NCBI GenBank assembly: GCA_007644065.1
Contig: VJWN01000004.1
Coordinates: 1,116,001 to 1,180,000 of the forward strand
Reading direction: 5' to 3'
DNA length: 64,000 nt
Source of the DNA: Margaritispora aquatica
Lineage: Eukaryota > Ascomycota > Leotiomycetes > Helotiales > Discinellaceae
Made by a program: the position numbers and the translations under genes. The notes under the pieces are model-generated. The model worked only from the letters and a program-made list of their open reading frames with translations, had not been told where the DNA came from and searched no databases. Below are positions 34,613 through 44,587 of this stretch, in pieces. Each line of letters begins with the position of its first letter. The first letter of the stretch is position 1.

Positions 34613-36544
34613 ATGTCTCTCGGGCCAGATTCAGATGTGATTCCTCCTACCACTGAAGATGCATTGGCAAATCTTCGGATCTCATTGTATTCTCCGCTCG
34701 ATACATCGAAGCTCGAAATCAGGCTGCTCCAAATATCTTGTCCTGAGCCTGAGAGCAAAGATGTTTACTGTATCCAGGAGACCGTGTCACTAGAGTCGTT
34801 CTTGTTTTATCGCGCACTCTCGTACGAGTGGGGAAAGCCAGACGATGGACTTCCTGACGGTCGCGTGTTTGTCAATGGTTGTGACATCAAAACAACGCCT
34901 AATCTGAGGCTGGCTCTGCAGCATCTTAAACATGGAGCTTGGTACTGGATTGATGCCTTATGTATCAACCAAAATGACCCGAAGGAGAGAGGTCATCAAG
35001 TCGGGCTGATGACCAAAATCTTCGAAAAGGCTTACACTATCGATGTTTGGCTTGGACCGCATACCAAAGACAGCCAGCTTGCCATAGATTTAATTCAGGA
35101 GGTGGATAGCATAGAAGATCTCATCTCTCCTGGAGATCTAGGATCCAAGTTATCGCTTAAATCAAAATATGGAAAAGGCATCAAATGGCTCAAACCAAAG
35201 CTTATGGACTTATCTTATGGCAAGCAATGGGTAGCATTGCAAAGACTGATGTTGCGAACCTACTGGACACGACTTTGGATTATACAGGAAATTGTAGTTA
35301 CTCCCTTTGCGGAAAGAGTGCAACTTCTCTGTGGCGAAAGCCATACACTTTTCAAAAACTTACACACTCTGCTTGAGCTGGTTTATGCTATGAGTTATTC
35401 GTTACCAGCATTTGCAAGATCTGGAAGCTGGGCAGACCTCGTTCTGAAAATCAAACATTCGGGCAGCAGGGTCATGACGCTTTGCGACCATGCTACAGGA
35501 TGGCAAGCAATGTCCATGAATAGAGGTAATCGTTACGACACAGATCTTTTGCGACTTCTCGCGGATTACCGCGCTCAAGTCTGCTCTGACCAAAGAGATA
35601 AGGTTTATGCTCTACTGGGAGTGTCTATCCAATACAAAGACCATGACCTACCGATTAGTTACTCTATCTCTGTCGAGGAGGTGTACAAGAACACCGCGAA
35701 ATATGTGATGCAGGGCTCAGGCGAACTTGACGTATTGCTCCATTGCCGCCGAAGAGACAAGTCAAACGTGTACAATACATTGCCATCTTGGGTACCTGAC
35801 TGGCGCTGCTATGATCCTTTCTACCGAGTCATACGAGACAAGATGAAGGGCTGGAAAGCGGCAGGAACAAAATCCGCAATTACTTCCATATCCGAAGATG
35901 GAAATGTTCTATCTGTACGAGGTTACTTGTTAGGCAAAATTGAAGATCTCCATGCCAGATGCAGTATACCTACAGCAGAAATCAATAATAGGGATAGTAT
36001 TGAAACTGGCAAAGCATACCTTCGACAATGTTTGGACTATTTTATACAAGCCTCGGGACAAGATGTCATTAAAGAAGGCGAGTTGCCTCCTGAAACTACC
36101 TTGGCGGCAATCTACGGAACAGTCATATCAACAACATATCGCAGGAAGACTTGTGAATCCCTTTGGTCACTCGAAAACTTCCGGACAATGTGCAATTCGT
36201 TATACGTCCCGCTTCCTGATTCAGAATCAGAAAAGATCGAATGGGTTGCCTCGAATCTGCCTGATCTCCTTCGAAATCTTGCCTCTCGAGGACTTTGCAC
36301 CATTGCTCTCTCAGGGACGAAGTCTGAAGCCACTGAGTCGCTGCCATCTCGCTCTACTGCAGGACTTTGTGCTTCAACAACGAGGCTTGGAGATGATGTC
36401 TTTGCGGTGAGAGGATGTCCCCACCCACTTGTGATGAGGCAAAATAGCCAGCACTACACGCTCATTGACGAAGGATATGTCAACGGATTCATGAACGGGG
36501 AAGCTGTTCCGGTGTTTCCTGAAGTTGAGGTTCTTCTGATCTAA
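34613..36544 (+). CDS. HET-domain protein (heterokaryon incompatibility type)
   Basis: HET domains (PF06985) occur in fungal non-self recognition proteins that trigger cell death after fusion of unlike strains; the domain is distantly TIR-like. The gene is intronless, 643 residues. The three HET blocks are evident: FYRALSYEWG (about 75), WYWIDALCINQNDPKERGHQ (about 115) and AYTIDVWLGP (about 143). Further typical segments are YWTRLWIIQEIV and DQRDKVYALLGVS. The C-terminus (HPLVMRQNSQHYTLIDEGYVNGFMNGE) is the common fungal HET ending. No extra ankyrin, NACHT or WD repeats are seen. It lies upstream of an amidoligase on the same strand. Confidence 0.95.
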   Translation: MSLGPDSDVIPPTTEDALANLRISLYSPLDTSKLEIRLLQISCPEPESKDVYCIQETVSLESFLFYRALSYEWGKPDDGLPDGRVFVNGCDIKTTPNLRLALQHLKHGAWYWIDALCINQNDPKERGHQVGLMTKIFEKAYTIDVWLGPHTKDSQLAIDLIQEVDSIEDLISPGDLGSKLSLKSKYGKGIKWLKPKLMDLSYGKQWVALQRLMLRTYWTRLWIIQEIVVTPFAERVQLLCGESHTLFKNLHTLLELVYAMSYSLPAFARSGSWADLVLKIKHSGSRVMTLCDHATGWQAMSMNRGNRYDTDLLRLLADYRAQVCSDQRDKVYALLGVSIQYKDHDLPISYSISVEEVYKNTAKYVMQGSGELDVLLHCRRRDKSNVYNTLPSWVPDWRCYDPFYRVIRDKMKGWKAAGTKSAITSISEDGNVLSVRGYLLGKIEDLHARCSIPTAEINNRDSIETGKAYLRQCLDYFIQASGQDVIKEGELPPETTLAAIYGTVISTTYRRKTCESLWSLENFRTMCNSLYVPLPDSESEKIEWVASNLPDLLRNLASRGLCTIALSGTKSEATESLPSRSTAGLCASTTRLGDDVFAVRGCPHPLVMRQNSQHYTLIDEGYVNGFMNGEAVPVFPEVEVLLI

Positions 36545-37289
36545 ATTCCTTTGCGGATATTCTCCAAGGTAGTCCAATTCATGGAAGGGGGACTTGAGTC
36601 CAGTGCTCCATAAGCAACCCGCTCTTTAAACTCCTCGATCACAGGATCTTAAGACAAGTGGGCATACAAAACTCTGAGGCTCTGGAGTCCTTGTCCACCG
36701 CCTTTGGAAACCTTATGGAGATTTGGTATGAGTAGAGACCACAGTATACAAATGACGGACATGCATCAAGTGCTTACTTGTCAAAACTGGACCATCACAG
36801 CGTAAGAGAATGTCTTTTAGAATTTGTACAGGTTACAGAATCTCAGCGGAAGCCAAACTAGCTCCATCTAAGGAAACCGCGGGGTTAAAATTAGCCCAGA
36901 ACGAGAATAATCCTTATCAAAACATCACGCAGCAACAGCATACGAGCCTGGTGTTATTTTTGCGAATTGTTATTCAGCGTGCGGCTCGAGATTTCTCTTT
37001 GACTTGTACACCTTGCTCTTGTCTTTGTAGGCTTTTCCTCTAAAATATCTATTTGCTTCTCGGAATAGAATTCATTGTTCTATCGTGATTCGCTCCAAGG
37101 CATTGTCGTCATTCAGTGGATTCTTTTGTGTTTAATGTAACACCAAGGGAACAATCGGCATTGTCAAGTGTACTTAAACCATCTCCTTTCTCTTTTTTGA
37201 GCTTGAGATCAAATGCACTCAAAGCACGAACCGAATATTGCTTCACATTTACTTCATATATATATTCCTCAGACATCCCAGATCACATC
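36545..37289. other. Intergenic region between HET and amidoligase genes
   Basis: About 745 bp, no supported gene. The amidoligase frame stays open back to 37116 from a GTG codon; the extension lacks conservation cues and is treated as leader. Confidence 0.5.
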
Positions 37290-38441
37290 ATGTTACAACC
37301 ACTTTCATTAGGCACTGAATTAGAAGTCATCTTTGCGTACGTTCCTGATTTTGAAGAGGATGGTGAGAAAGACGGAAAAACACGCGAGTTTCCTGCTGTG
37401 CCCGATGAAGACGAATACGGAGACGAGGTCATTAATATACAAAAATGGGTGTTTAGACATATCGCAGAACAACTTCACAGACTCGGATTACCGGTGGATA
37501 TGGACAACCTTTCTGAAATATCTTCTGATAAATGGCGTACTGTAAATGACGCATCCATACCAATAAACCATCCGAGCCAAGCAGGATATCAAGAATCTGA
37601 GTATCGGACTACAGGCGTTGAAATCGTCAGTCCAATCCTCATATTTTCGCAGAAGGCCTTGGAAGACGTCAAAAACGTATGCCTACTATTGGAGAATGCT
37701 TATGATTGCCGAAATGATCCAGGTACTGGGCTACACGTTCACGTAGGACATTATCCAAGCACATTCACATTCATCTCCTTAAAGAATATCATGGCTTTTC
37801 TCTGGACTTTCGAAAATCAATTAAGCAGCCTTCATCCCACGAACAGGCAACGGAATTTCTATTGCTCCTCTATGCGTCAGCTTAGCAATCTGAACTGTGA
37901 CTTTCAGGATCGGTTTAGCTCTCCACCTACGCCTCACCAAGCCGTTACTACCATACTAGGCGGAACTGATAGAACCGAGCTTGTTCGCCTACTCGAACAT
38001 GGGACTGACCTAAAGCGCGGTCACTACAACTTTTTGGGCCAGATAAGTTGGGAAGAGGTAGGCGAAGAATGGGGTGAAAAAATCAGCGACAAACAAACTA
38101 TTGAACTCAGACAGCATGCTGGAACTTTTGACGTTGAGGCTGTGATAAACCGGATCAAAGTCATTGCTGGCATTATCGACTTTTGCGAGAATGAACACCT
38201 GAAGAGCTTTCACAGCCTACTTATGGAGATCAATCGGGAAGAAAATTGGGAATTCAAGGACGACAGGAAAGATGATTCCCGAGAGGCTGGGTGTGGCCCT
38301 GTGCTCTCGCATCGAGGCTTCACGATTATCGATCTGCTGCAGTATATGGTGGAGAAGAGTGGAGCATCGCTAGATACGGCTTTTGATCCGGATAGCAGTA
38401 GGTGGCCTAGACATCGTCTTGCTACTCTACTTGAGATGTGA
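37290..38441 (+). CDS. Amidoligase-family protein (PF12224 type)
   Basis: Amidoligases share the COOH-NH2 ligase fold of glutamine synthetase and gamma-glutamyl-cysteine ligase and are predicted to form amide bonds using ATP; natural substrates in fungi are unknown. A single exon gives 383 residues. The family motifs are present in order: LSLGTELEVIF at the start (metal-binding Glu-x-Glu), TTGVEIVSP (about 112), GTGLHVHVG (about 150, metal-binding His) and QTIELRQHAGT (about 272, the Glu-x-Arg-x-His motif), followed by the helix VEAVINRIKVIAGIIDF. The C-terminal tail (about 300-383) is variable. The chosen ATG sits ten codons before the first motif. The gene is 745 bp downstream of a HET gene, same strand. 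Confidence 0.85.
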   Translation: MLQPLSLGTELEVIFAYVPDFEEDGEKDGKTREFPAVPDEDEYGDEVINIQKWVFRHIAEQLHRLGLPVDMDNLSEISSDKWRTVNDASIPINHPSQAGYQESEYRTTGVEIVSPILIFSQKALEDVKNVCLLLENAYDCRNDPGTGLHVHVGHYPSTFTFISLKNIMAFLWTFENQLSSLHPTNRQRNFYCSSMRQLSNLNCDFQDRFSSPPTPHQAVTTILGGTDRTELVRLLEHGTDLKRGHYNFLGQISWEEVGEEWGEKISDKQTIELRQHAGTFDVEAVINRIKVIAGIIDFCENEHLKSFHSLLMEINREENWEFKDDRKDDSREAGCGPVLSHRGFTIIDLLQYMVEKSGASLDTAFDPDSSRWPRHRLATLLEM

Positions 38442-38844
38442 TTGCACATGAAATTAAAATTAGCCGAAAGATGTGAAACCGACGATAGAAGTTTAAGTAA
38501 AGACGATAAAATTTTTCCAGAGACTTAGAACAAGTAGATGCGTAAGAGATCGTCTTTTGGCGGTTATGTTGAAGTTGAGAGTTTGTGGTGTCAACTTGCA
38601 CGTTCAAGGTCCAGCGATTGTGTTAGCCTCAATGAATCCATGCTTTTGAGCAAACAATAATAGAATCTTACCAAGTCAATGTATGAAATGTGACTTTGAG
38701 TCCTCTAGCGAATGATCTGTTCGCTCTTTAATTTCACTCTAGCTTGACTATTGGACACGAACACCATTTGCCAAGATCCAATTTTCCATAATCCAAGTCC
38801 TCTCACTCAGCTGCAAATTTACAAAAGTCGTTTCCACTCCAACC
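38442..38844. other. Convergent intergenic region
   Basis: About 400 bp between the ends of the amidoligase and RNA ligase genes. Nothing seen. Confidence 0.6.
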
Positions 38845-39972
38845 TCAGAGCGGTAGTTTCTCAAAATACCACTTCTTCCCAATATTTACAATGGCGCCCT
38901 TCCAGAACGCTTTCTCAATCGCCAACTTCGCAATTTCTAACCTCTCTTCAACCTCCACGTCGTTAACCAGCCAGATATTGAATATCGGTGTGTTGCTCTT
39001 GTCCCGCTTGATGCCCATCTCACCCATATAATCCCACGCCTGCTGTAGTCTCATTTCTGTGATGACCGAGTCGGCGAAAATGCGTGCTTTTTCCCTATCG
39101 TCTGTTTTACTGTCCATCTTAGGCACCTTGTGTGAGATGCGGTGGAGCGGCCCTTTGGTTTTCAGCCATAATTGAGGATCACCTCGTAAATCTTCTCGCA
39201 CAGGACGCCAAACGATGCCTTCGCCCACACCTGATAAGCCAAAAGACTTGCTAAATGGACATTTTGCTTCCACTTCCAATGTTAGTTTGTTCATCTCCTC
39301 TTTGCAAGGGCCTGGATTCTCGATGTCGAGAGTGACATTGTAGAAGCCGCCGCGAGAAATATTGTAGAACCCTGCGCCTTCATCATGGATGTTCCGGTAC
39401 GGCTCAACGGGGACCCATTCCTCGTTGACCGAGATGGAAAGAATGACAAAAGCTCTCACAGGCAGCTTGTCAAGTGCCACAGTTCTCTGAACACCAGGCC
39501 CAATCCACTCCCCGGCTATGATAACCGGACAGTCTTTCCTCAATTCCACACCCTGGTTCAGCTGTTTCCATCTAGCCACAATCTTGTCCCTAAGCCCTAG
39601 TACCTTGACTCTCTTTGGGAGCAGCTGCTTAGCACAGTCGTAATTGTCACTCTGCGCGCTGATTTCTAGTCTGTTTCGGGACTGTACGCGGTAAAAATCG
39701 TTGTGTTCAATGACCAAGTCAGCGTGCGTACCGTGGAGTTTGACTGTCCCAGTGAATTTGATGAGTGGCTCAATAGGTGGACCAGGGAGATATTGGCTTG
39801 TGGTTGCATCGAACTTTCGGTTGCGATACGTATATGTGCGAATTAGCTCCTCCACTTTGCCAGTGATTTTCGGGTACAGCGTTGTTGGTTTTGTGCTTTC
39901 AGCGGGAGATTGATCGATGGCAAGATTGCCCAATTCAGGAATGGGGTCGGTGGCAGGTTCTGTTTTCCCCAT
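38845..39972 (-). CDS. T4 Rnl2-like RNA ligase
   Basis: This belongs to the ATP-dependent RNA ligases (PF09414, Rnl2 type), which seal 3'-OH/5'-phosphate RNA ends through a lysyl-AMP intermediate. A single exon gives 375 residues. Nucleotidyltransferase motifs are in the right order: motif I VKLHGTHAD (about 80, the adenylated Lys in K-x-x-G), FYRVQSRNR (motif Ia-like), IIAGEWIG (motif III), GVGEGIVWRP (motif IV) and LWLKTKG (motif V, K-x-K). The C-terminal ~100 residues include a helical region (EMRLQQAWDYM) of Rnl2-like type and end in KKWYFEKLPL. It is not the fungal tRNA ligase Trl1, which is a much larger three-domain protein. Its role is unknown; RNA repair or tRNA healing are options. 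Confidence 0.85.
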   Translation of the reverse strand: MGKTEPATDPIPELGNLAIDQSPAESTKPTTLYPKITGKVEELIRTYTYRNRKFDATTSQYLPGPPIEPLIKFTGTVKLHGTHADLVIEHNDFYRVQSRNRLEISAQSDNYDCAKQLLPKRVKVLGLRDKIVARWKQLNQGVELRKDCPVIIAGEWIGPGVQRTVALDKLPVRAFVILSISVNEEWVPVEPYRNIHDEGAGFYNISRGGFYNVTLDIENPGPCKEEMNKLTLEVEAKCPFSKSFGLSGVGEGIVWRPVREDLRGDPQLWLKTKGPLHRISHKVPKMDSKTDDREKARIFADSVITEMRLQQAWDYMGEMGIKRDKSNTPIFNIWLVNDVEVEERLEIAKLAIEKAFWKGAIVNIGKKWYFEKLPL

Positions 39973-41356
39973 TTTGGTGATATATATGTGTGTATACTAA
40001 TGAGACTTCTTCTTGATCTAAGAAGTCGCGGATTTATGTGCTGCTTTGTATACAAATAGGAATCCTCAGAAACTGTTTGCACCAATCCGGCACGCCGCAA
40101 GAAGAAACGGAGGACACTGCTTTGCGCATAGAATTCCGCCTCATTTATCAAATACGTCTGGCCGTATGAGTCAGCTGCGCTTATACTGATAATTCCGCAT
40201 GAATTCCTGCCTGCAATGCAGTCTTGGGTGAGGTTATCACCAACTCGCGCAGCCTCAATTCGGGCTGTGCAGAACGCCTCGTCTCGTGATGTGGGGTAAG
40301 CTGACGGGATTTTTGGAACCAACATGAGTATTGAGGCAGAATTTGGTATGAAATCTGCTCTATACTATGTGTTGTATTTGGGTGTATAGTGTTCCAGGGT
40401 GCAGGTGAACTATGGTGACTCATGCGGTAGCGTTGGTTTTGTTGGTTCGTCTCGCTTAGAACCCCTTTTGTTTCGGGGTCCCAAAACAGTATGCCAAAAT
40501 GTTTGGTATTTTCGCTACTGCAAGGAGATTGAATACCTTGGGAACGATATGCATTTTTGGTGGAAGACTGCTCGCATTTCGTGAACCCGTGTGGGATCTT
40601 GCCCACTTCGATTCCCACAGTTGGCTAGTAGGTAGTGAAGGTTAACAGGCTTGAGATTTTGAGATTATTTGAAGTAATGATAAGTCAAAATGATTGCACT
40701 TCTATTAGAACAAGCCAATTGACATATTTCGAATTGAAATCTACTCAAGGCAACGCCCCGAAGAAATCTATGACAATCACATGATTCTAGACTTCTACCA
40801 CCATATTTGGTGACTTTGGACATATGAGGTAATGGAGAATAGAATCACGCTGTTATTGTTTGCTAGGCCACGTACAATAGCTAACTATTTATTGTTATGG
40901 TGGATTGTGGTGCTTCTTTCGATCTAAGATTTAACACCTACCAAGTTATTGGGAACTGTCATACAAGCGAGCATTCGCCTCTGCTACTTGAAAATATCAT
41001 TCCCTCCCTAGTTTTACCTCATACTTTCCCGACATAAATTGCTCAGGGTTAAAGTAAGCAGAAATCATTTGACTGAGGTCAGCCACATCATAAAAGCATA
41101 TAAAAGATAGAAAAGTATAATATGAGTTCTCTCACTAACTCTTCATACATCTTGCTGTATCTTCACTTCTTGATCAAAATTTGACATTGTGGTTTTTGAG
41201 ACATCCCGATATATCTCATGAATGCCCCAATTAAGTCAGACTCATCTTGAATTTCTTGTTTTGTCAGTGCGTAAGAATTCCAAAATCCATTAGTTTAAAA
41301 ACTGCCAAACCCCCAGATTCATCTTAAAGACCTCTCTTCTCAGATCCATAGCTTCA
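39973..41356. other. Intergenic region upstream of RNA ligase
   Basis: About 1.38 kb. Frames at 39843-40325 and 40181-40618 (minus) and 40399-40584 (plus) lack protein-like composition or recognisable motifs. I see no RNA gene. Confidence 0.5.
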
Positions 41357-42595
41357 TCAACTTGCTTTAGCCCATTGTTTTCCATTCCACAAGTTGCCCG
41401 TCGTCCATAACCAATAGTCTCTTCCCTTAATCAACCACACCATCCAGCTAGGAATCTGATAGCCCATTGCCGCACCAACACCTCCATTTCTTCCAATGGG
41501 AACCAGTTGCGTCTCTGTCATATCCTCTTTATACTCTCTATCTTTCCCGTTACTAATCGCGCCATCAAAATTAGGCATCAGATCGCGCCCAATATTCGTG
41601 CATAAAACCGGAATGGCGTTCAAGATCAAGTGTACAGCCGGACGAGCAGTTGATGCCACATCTCCAACTGCATAAATGAACGCACTTGATTTGTCCACAC
41701 GCAGAGTGAGGGGATTGGTCTCGATGCGGCCATCGGAAGCGAGGAGAGACTCGCTAACGAAAGAGGTATTGGGACGTGTGCCCGTCGCAGGGATGTAGAG
41801 ATCCGCCTCCAAGACAGTCCCATCAGCGAGGTGAACTTTGGACTTTGCTGTGAGATTCGTCGTGCCCGCCTCAGGTGGATCCACGCTTTGTACTTTCATG
41901 TTCCTCACGACTGTGACACCGATCTTGCCGAGCATCACCTCTGCTTTCTTCCCAATATCATCTCGAAGGATGGGCAAGATCTTCGGTCCTGCCGTCACGA
42001 CTGTGATGGCGACTTTGGGCTTTGAAAGCTTGCTGGCAAACCATCCTGGTCGGCCATTGAGGTACTCGCCGAGCTCGCCAGCGACTTCAATACCAGCTGG
42101 TCCGCCACCAGCAATCACTATACTCTTCACATCTGGTAACACTTTTCGCAACTCAGCCCAACTGTCCTTGAGAAAGAACTCGTCCCTGTTCAGCCCTAGT
42201 AGTGGCGAAGAAGTCGAAGCGCCAGTTGCGATGACCAATGCATGAAAGCTTAAGGTCTCTGTTTCTCCTTCGTGCTTCTTAAACGAGACCTTCTGTCCAA
42301 CATGATCCAGTTCTGTCGCTGTGCCATGGATGAAGCGGAAGCCAACAGCGGGATACTGCGCAAAGACTGTCGGGATATCGACGAAAAGTTTGGATTGATC
42401 AAACATGCTGTCTGAAATCATGGCACGAGGACAGGCGGGGCGACACAGAATCTGAGAGGAGGTGCTGATAAGAATCAGGCGGTAGGAGGTGGGAGAGTGT
42501 AGAGCCGGAATAGTGTGTTTAAGGAGATAGTGAGAAGTCGAAATCCCGGCGTATGAGCCTCCGAGTACTATGATATTTTTGATGTTGTCTTCCAT
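41357..42595 (-). CDS. FSP1/AIFM2-like FAD-dependent NAD(P)H oxidoreductase
   Basis: The protein fits the AIF-like/FSP1 (AMID) group of pyridine nucleotide-disulphide-type flavoproteins, which reduce quinones with NAD(P)H; yeast Aif1 and Neurospora AMID are relatives. A single exon gives 412 residues. The FAD site is IIVLGGSYAGIS (about 8-19), with LVIATGAS; the NAD(P) site is SIVIAGGGPAGIEVAGEL (about 160); the second FAD contact is FIYAVGDVA. There is no N-terminal targeting sequence or clear membrane helix, and no CxxC redox pair, which separates it from thioredoxin reductases. The C-terminal VWLIKGRDYWLW segment is the usual amphipathic tail of the group. Confidence 0.85.
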   Translation of the reverse strand: MEDNIKNIIVLGGSYAGISTSHYLLKHTIPALHSPTSYRLILISTSSQILCRPACPRAMISDSMFDQSKLFVDIPTVFAQYPAVGFRFIHGTATELDHVGQKVSFKKHEGETETLSFHALVIATGASTSSPLLGLNRDEFFLKDSWAELRKVLPDVKSIVIAGGGPAGIEVAGELGEYLNGRPGWFASKLSKPKVAITVVTAGPKILPILRDDIGKKAEVMLGKIGVTVVRNMKVQSVDPPEAGTTNLTAKSKVHLADGTVLEADLYIPATGTRPNTSFVSESLLASDGRIETNPLTLRVDKSSAFIYAVGDVASTARPAVHLILNAIPVLCTNIGRDLMPNFDGAISNGKDREYKEDMTETQLVPIGRNGGVGAAMGYQIPSWMVWLIKGRDYWLWTTGNLWNGKQWAKAS

Positions 42596-43256
42596 ATTTG
42601 TAGTCTAGTAACGTTATGGAAGGGGATGAAGAGTTTCGAAGAACAGCAAATAGACAATGCTATATTGTGATGTTAAGTTTCGAAGACTTCAATCACTCAG
42701 GATTTCGGAGTATCACCTCGAAAGCTGGAAAAGGAGTGACGATAAAATAATATGAGATGGTAAGGAGAGAAGTCAGCGTAGGTATACCATATATTAGTCG
42801 GATCTGGTCACTGTCTTGGAGCCCTGCATCTCGGCCTTTCGCTCTTAGGAATTTGACCAATGAAACATCCTTTTGACGAGCCCTGGTCTTTGTGGCTTTC
42901 TGGTGAACACTACTGCGCCGTTCGCTTAAGATGCTGACTGCTTTGATGATTACCCTTTTGCTTTGGTGAGAAGATTAGAGCTTTTGTGAGAATCATGTGA
43001 AAGTCGATTTCCCTTATAGACTTGTTCTTGAGAACCGTAAGTCCCATTCAGGCCTTCTCAAGAGAACATTGATGTCCTTCAAGGGCCATGTACTTGAAAG
43101 GAAATACACAAGTCACGTGTGCATCCCCATAATTTCTCAGTACCCTCAATCCAGAAATCGAAACGACAAGACCTTGAGGAGGACAAATGTACCCTACTGT
43201 CGACGAAATTAATGAGTGGAGTTTACATTTCTAACTGCCCTTTCAATTCTGGTACC
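42596..43256. other. Intergenic region upstream of FSP1-like gene
   Basis: About 660 bp containing the promoter of the oxidoreductase and the 3' flank of the HAD gene. A CACGTG at about 43115 is the only motif noticed. Confidence 0.5.
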
Positions 43257-44138
43257 TTAAGACGGTTTTGGAATACCAAATCTCTCAGCACCAGCAATGA
43301 ATCCAGCTTCATCAACTGAAATCCACATGTCAACCCAGTCTGACTTCGCCTCCTGATACCTCTTCTCGTCTGGAGACCACTGCTCTTCTCTTGGTCGATC
43401 GACAAACATTGTTCTGAAGCCACATTTTCTAGCACCTATCCAAAATGTCAGTAACTTCCCAAACTAACCCTGAGGACTACACATTAACATAAGATTACCT
43501 TCAAGATCCCGAAGATGAGCAGCAACCATGCAACACTCACTTGGCTCTAGATCTAACCGCTTCGCAGCTCCAAGGTACACCGATGGGTGGGGTTTATAAG
43601 CTTGAAAGTCCTCACTAGACAGAAATTGTTGGAAATTCAAATTTCCAAAAGTGTCAAGATCGCGTAGCACAGCATGATGTCCGTCTGAGAGCGTGCAAGT
43701 GATCATCTTGCTCCCGAGCATCTTCATCCCTACTGATACATCGGACCAGGGCTCTAAGCGATGCCAGCTGTTGACCAAGTCCCTCATCTCCTCTTCGGAG
43801 TAGAAACCCTCGAGCTTGTAAATCTTTAACAGCTCTTGAAGGCTCAGCCACCAGTGATGATCCACGTTTCTGAAGTCTTTGGTCTCTGGCTTATAGTCCT
43901 GTGCGTATTTGAGATAGGCATCTCGCCAGTCTTGAGCGAATTGATTCCAGGTTTCCTCGGTAAATGTGCTCGCGCAAGATTGTAGCTCAGGCGGGAGTTG
44001 TCCAGAAATGAGTTTCTTGTCGGCTGCTCTGATGAGCGCTGCTGTAAGAGAAGCCCGCCAGTTGACTACAGTGCCAAAGACATCAAAGAGAAGTGCCTTG
44101 GGGGGCGTCTTGATAATATTGTATCTCTCTAGAGACAT
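43257..44138 (-). CDS. HAD-superfamily hydrolase, 2-haloacid dehalogenase-like
   Basis: The haloacid dehalogenase superfamily hydrolyses phosphate or halide bonds through an aspartyl intermediate. Exons 43499-44138 and 43257-43435 give 272 residues with a 63-bp intron. Motif I is ALLFDVFGTVVNWR (nucleophile Asp followed by Val, typical of 2-haloacid dehalogenases, which lack the second Asp of phosphatases). Motif II is TCTLSDGH, motif III FQAYKPHPSVYLGAAKRL, and motif IV CMVAAHLRDLEGARKCGFRT, which reads AAHLRDL where dehalogenases have a loop of the form SSNxxD; the SNxxD residues are partly replaced. The C-terminus has FVDRP. The gene is divergent from a D-amino-acid oxidase across a 449-bp promoter. 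The natural substrate is unknown. Confidence 0.85.
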
Positions 44139-44587
44139 ATTTTGTGCGGCTAATATTTAGAGAAGTTTTGTAACAAAGTAAACAGATTAAAAGTGCCTGA
44201 ATTGAGCCTCCCTACTTATGGGCGCACCCCACGCCCTTTAAATTCTTAGACTTACATGCGTTAGATTTCGTATCCTCGGTCAGCAAGACCAAACTCAGCG
44301 CGAGTTCACCCGCTTGTCAGCACCTTGCGGGGAATCCTTGCCGATTGCCGAAGCGAGTATGCTGCATTCGCTCCCTACTTATCAACACAACAATAGTTCT
44401 GTCTCCAATAGTAGCTACATCCACAATCAGTCTGAGTAGGCAGGTTTTAACAAAATGAGGCTGTGAGGTTGAATCGATGGGAGTGAGGTGTTGGAGCCGG
44501 ACATCCAACTCCGCCCCACTATTTCCATAAAGAGACCCGCCCCCACCTTCACCTCTTCCGCTCAATAACTATTACTCACATCTCGCG
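44139..44587. promoter_or_regulatory. Divergent promoter of HAD hydrolase and D-amino-acid oxidase
   Basis: 449 bp shared upstream region. No palindromic operator or TATA box stands out. Confidence 0.5.

Noticed and set aside
40181..40618. 145-codon minus-strand frame upstream of the RNA ligase
   Set aside because: Low-complexity, random-looking composition; no start context or family motif.
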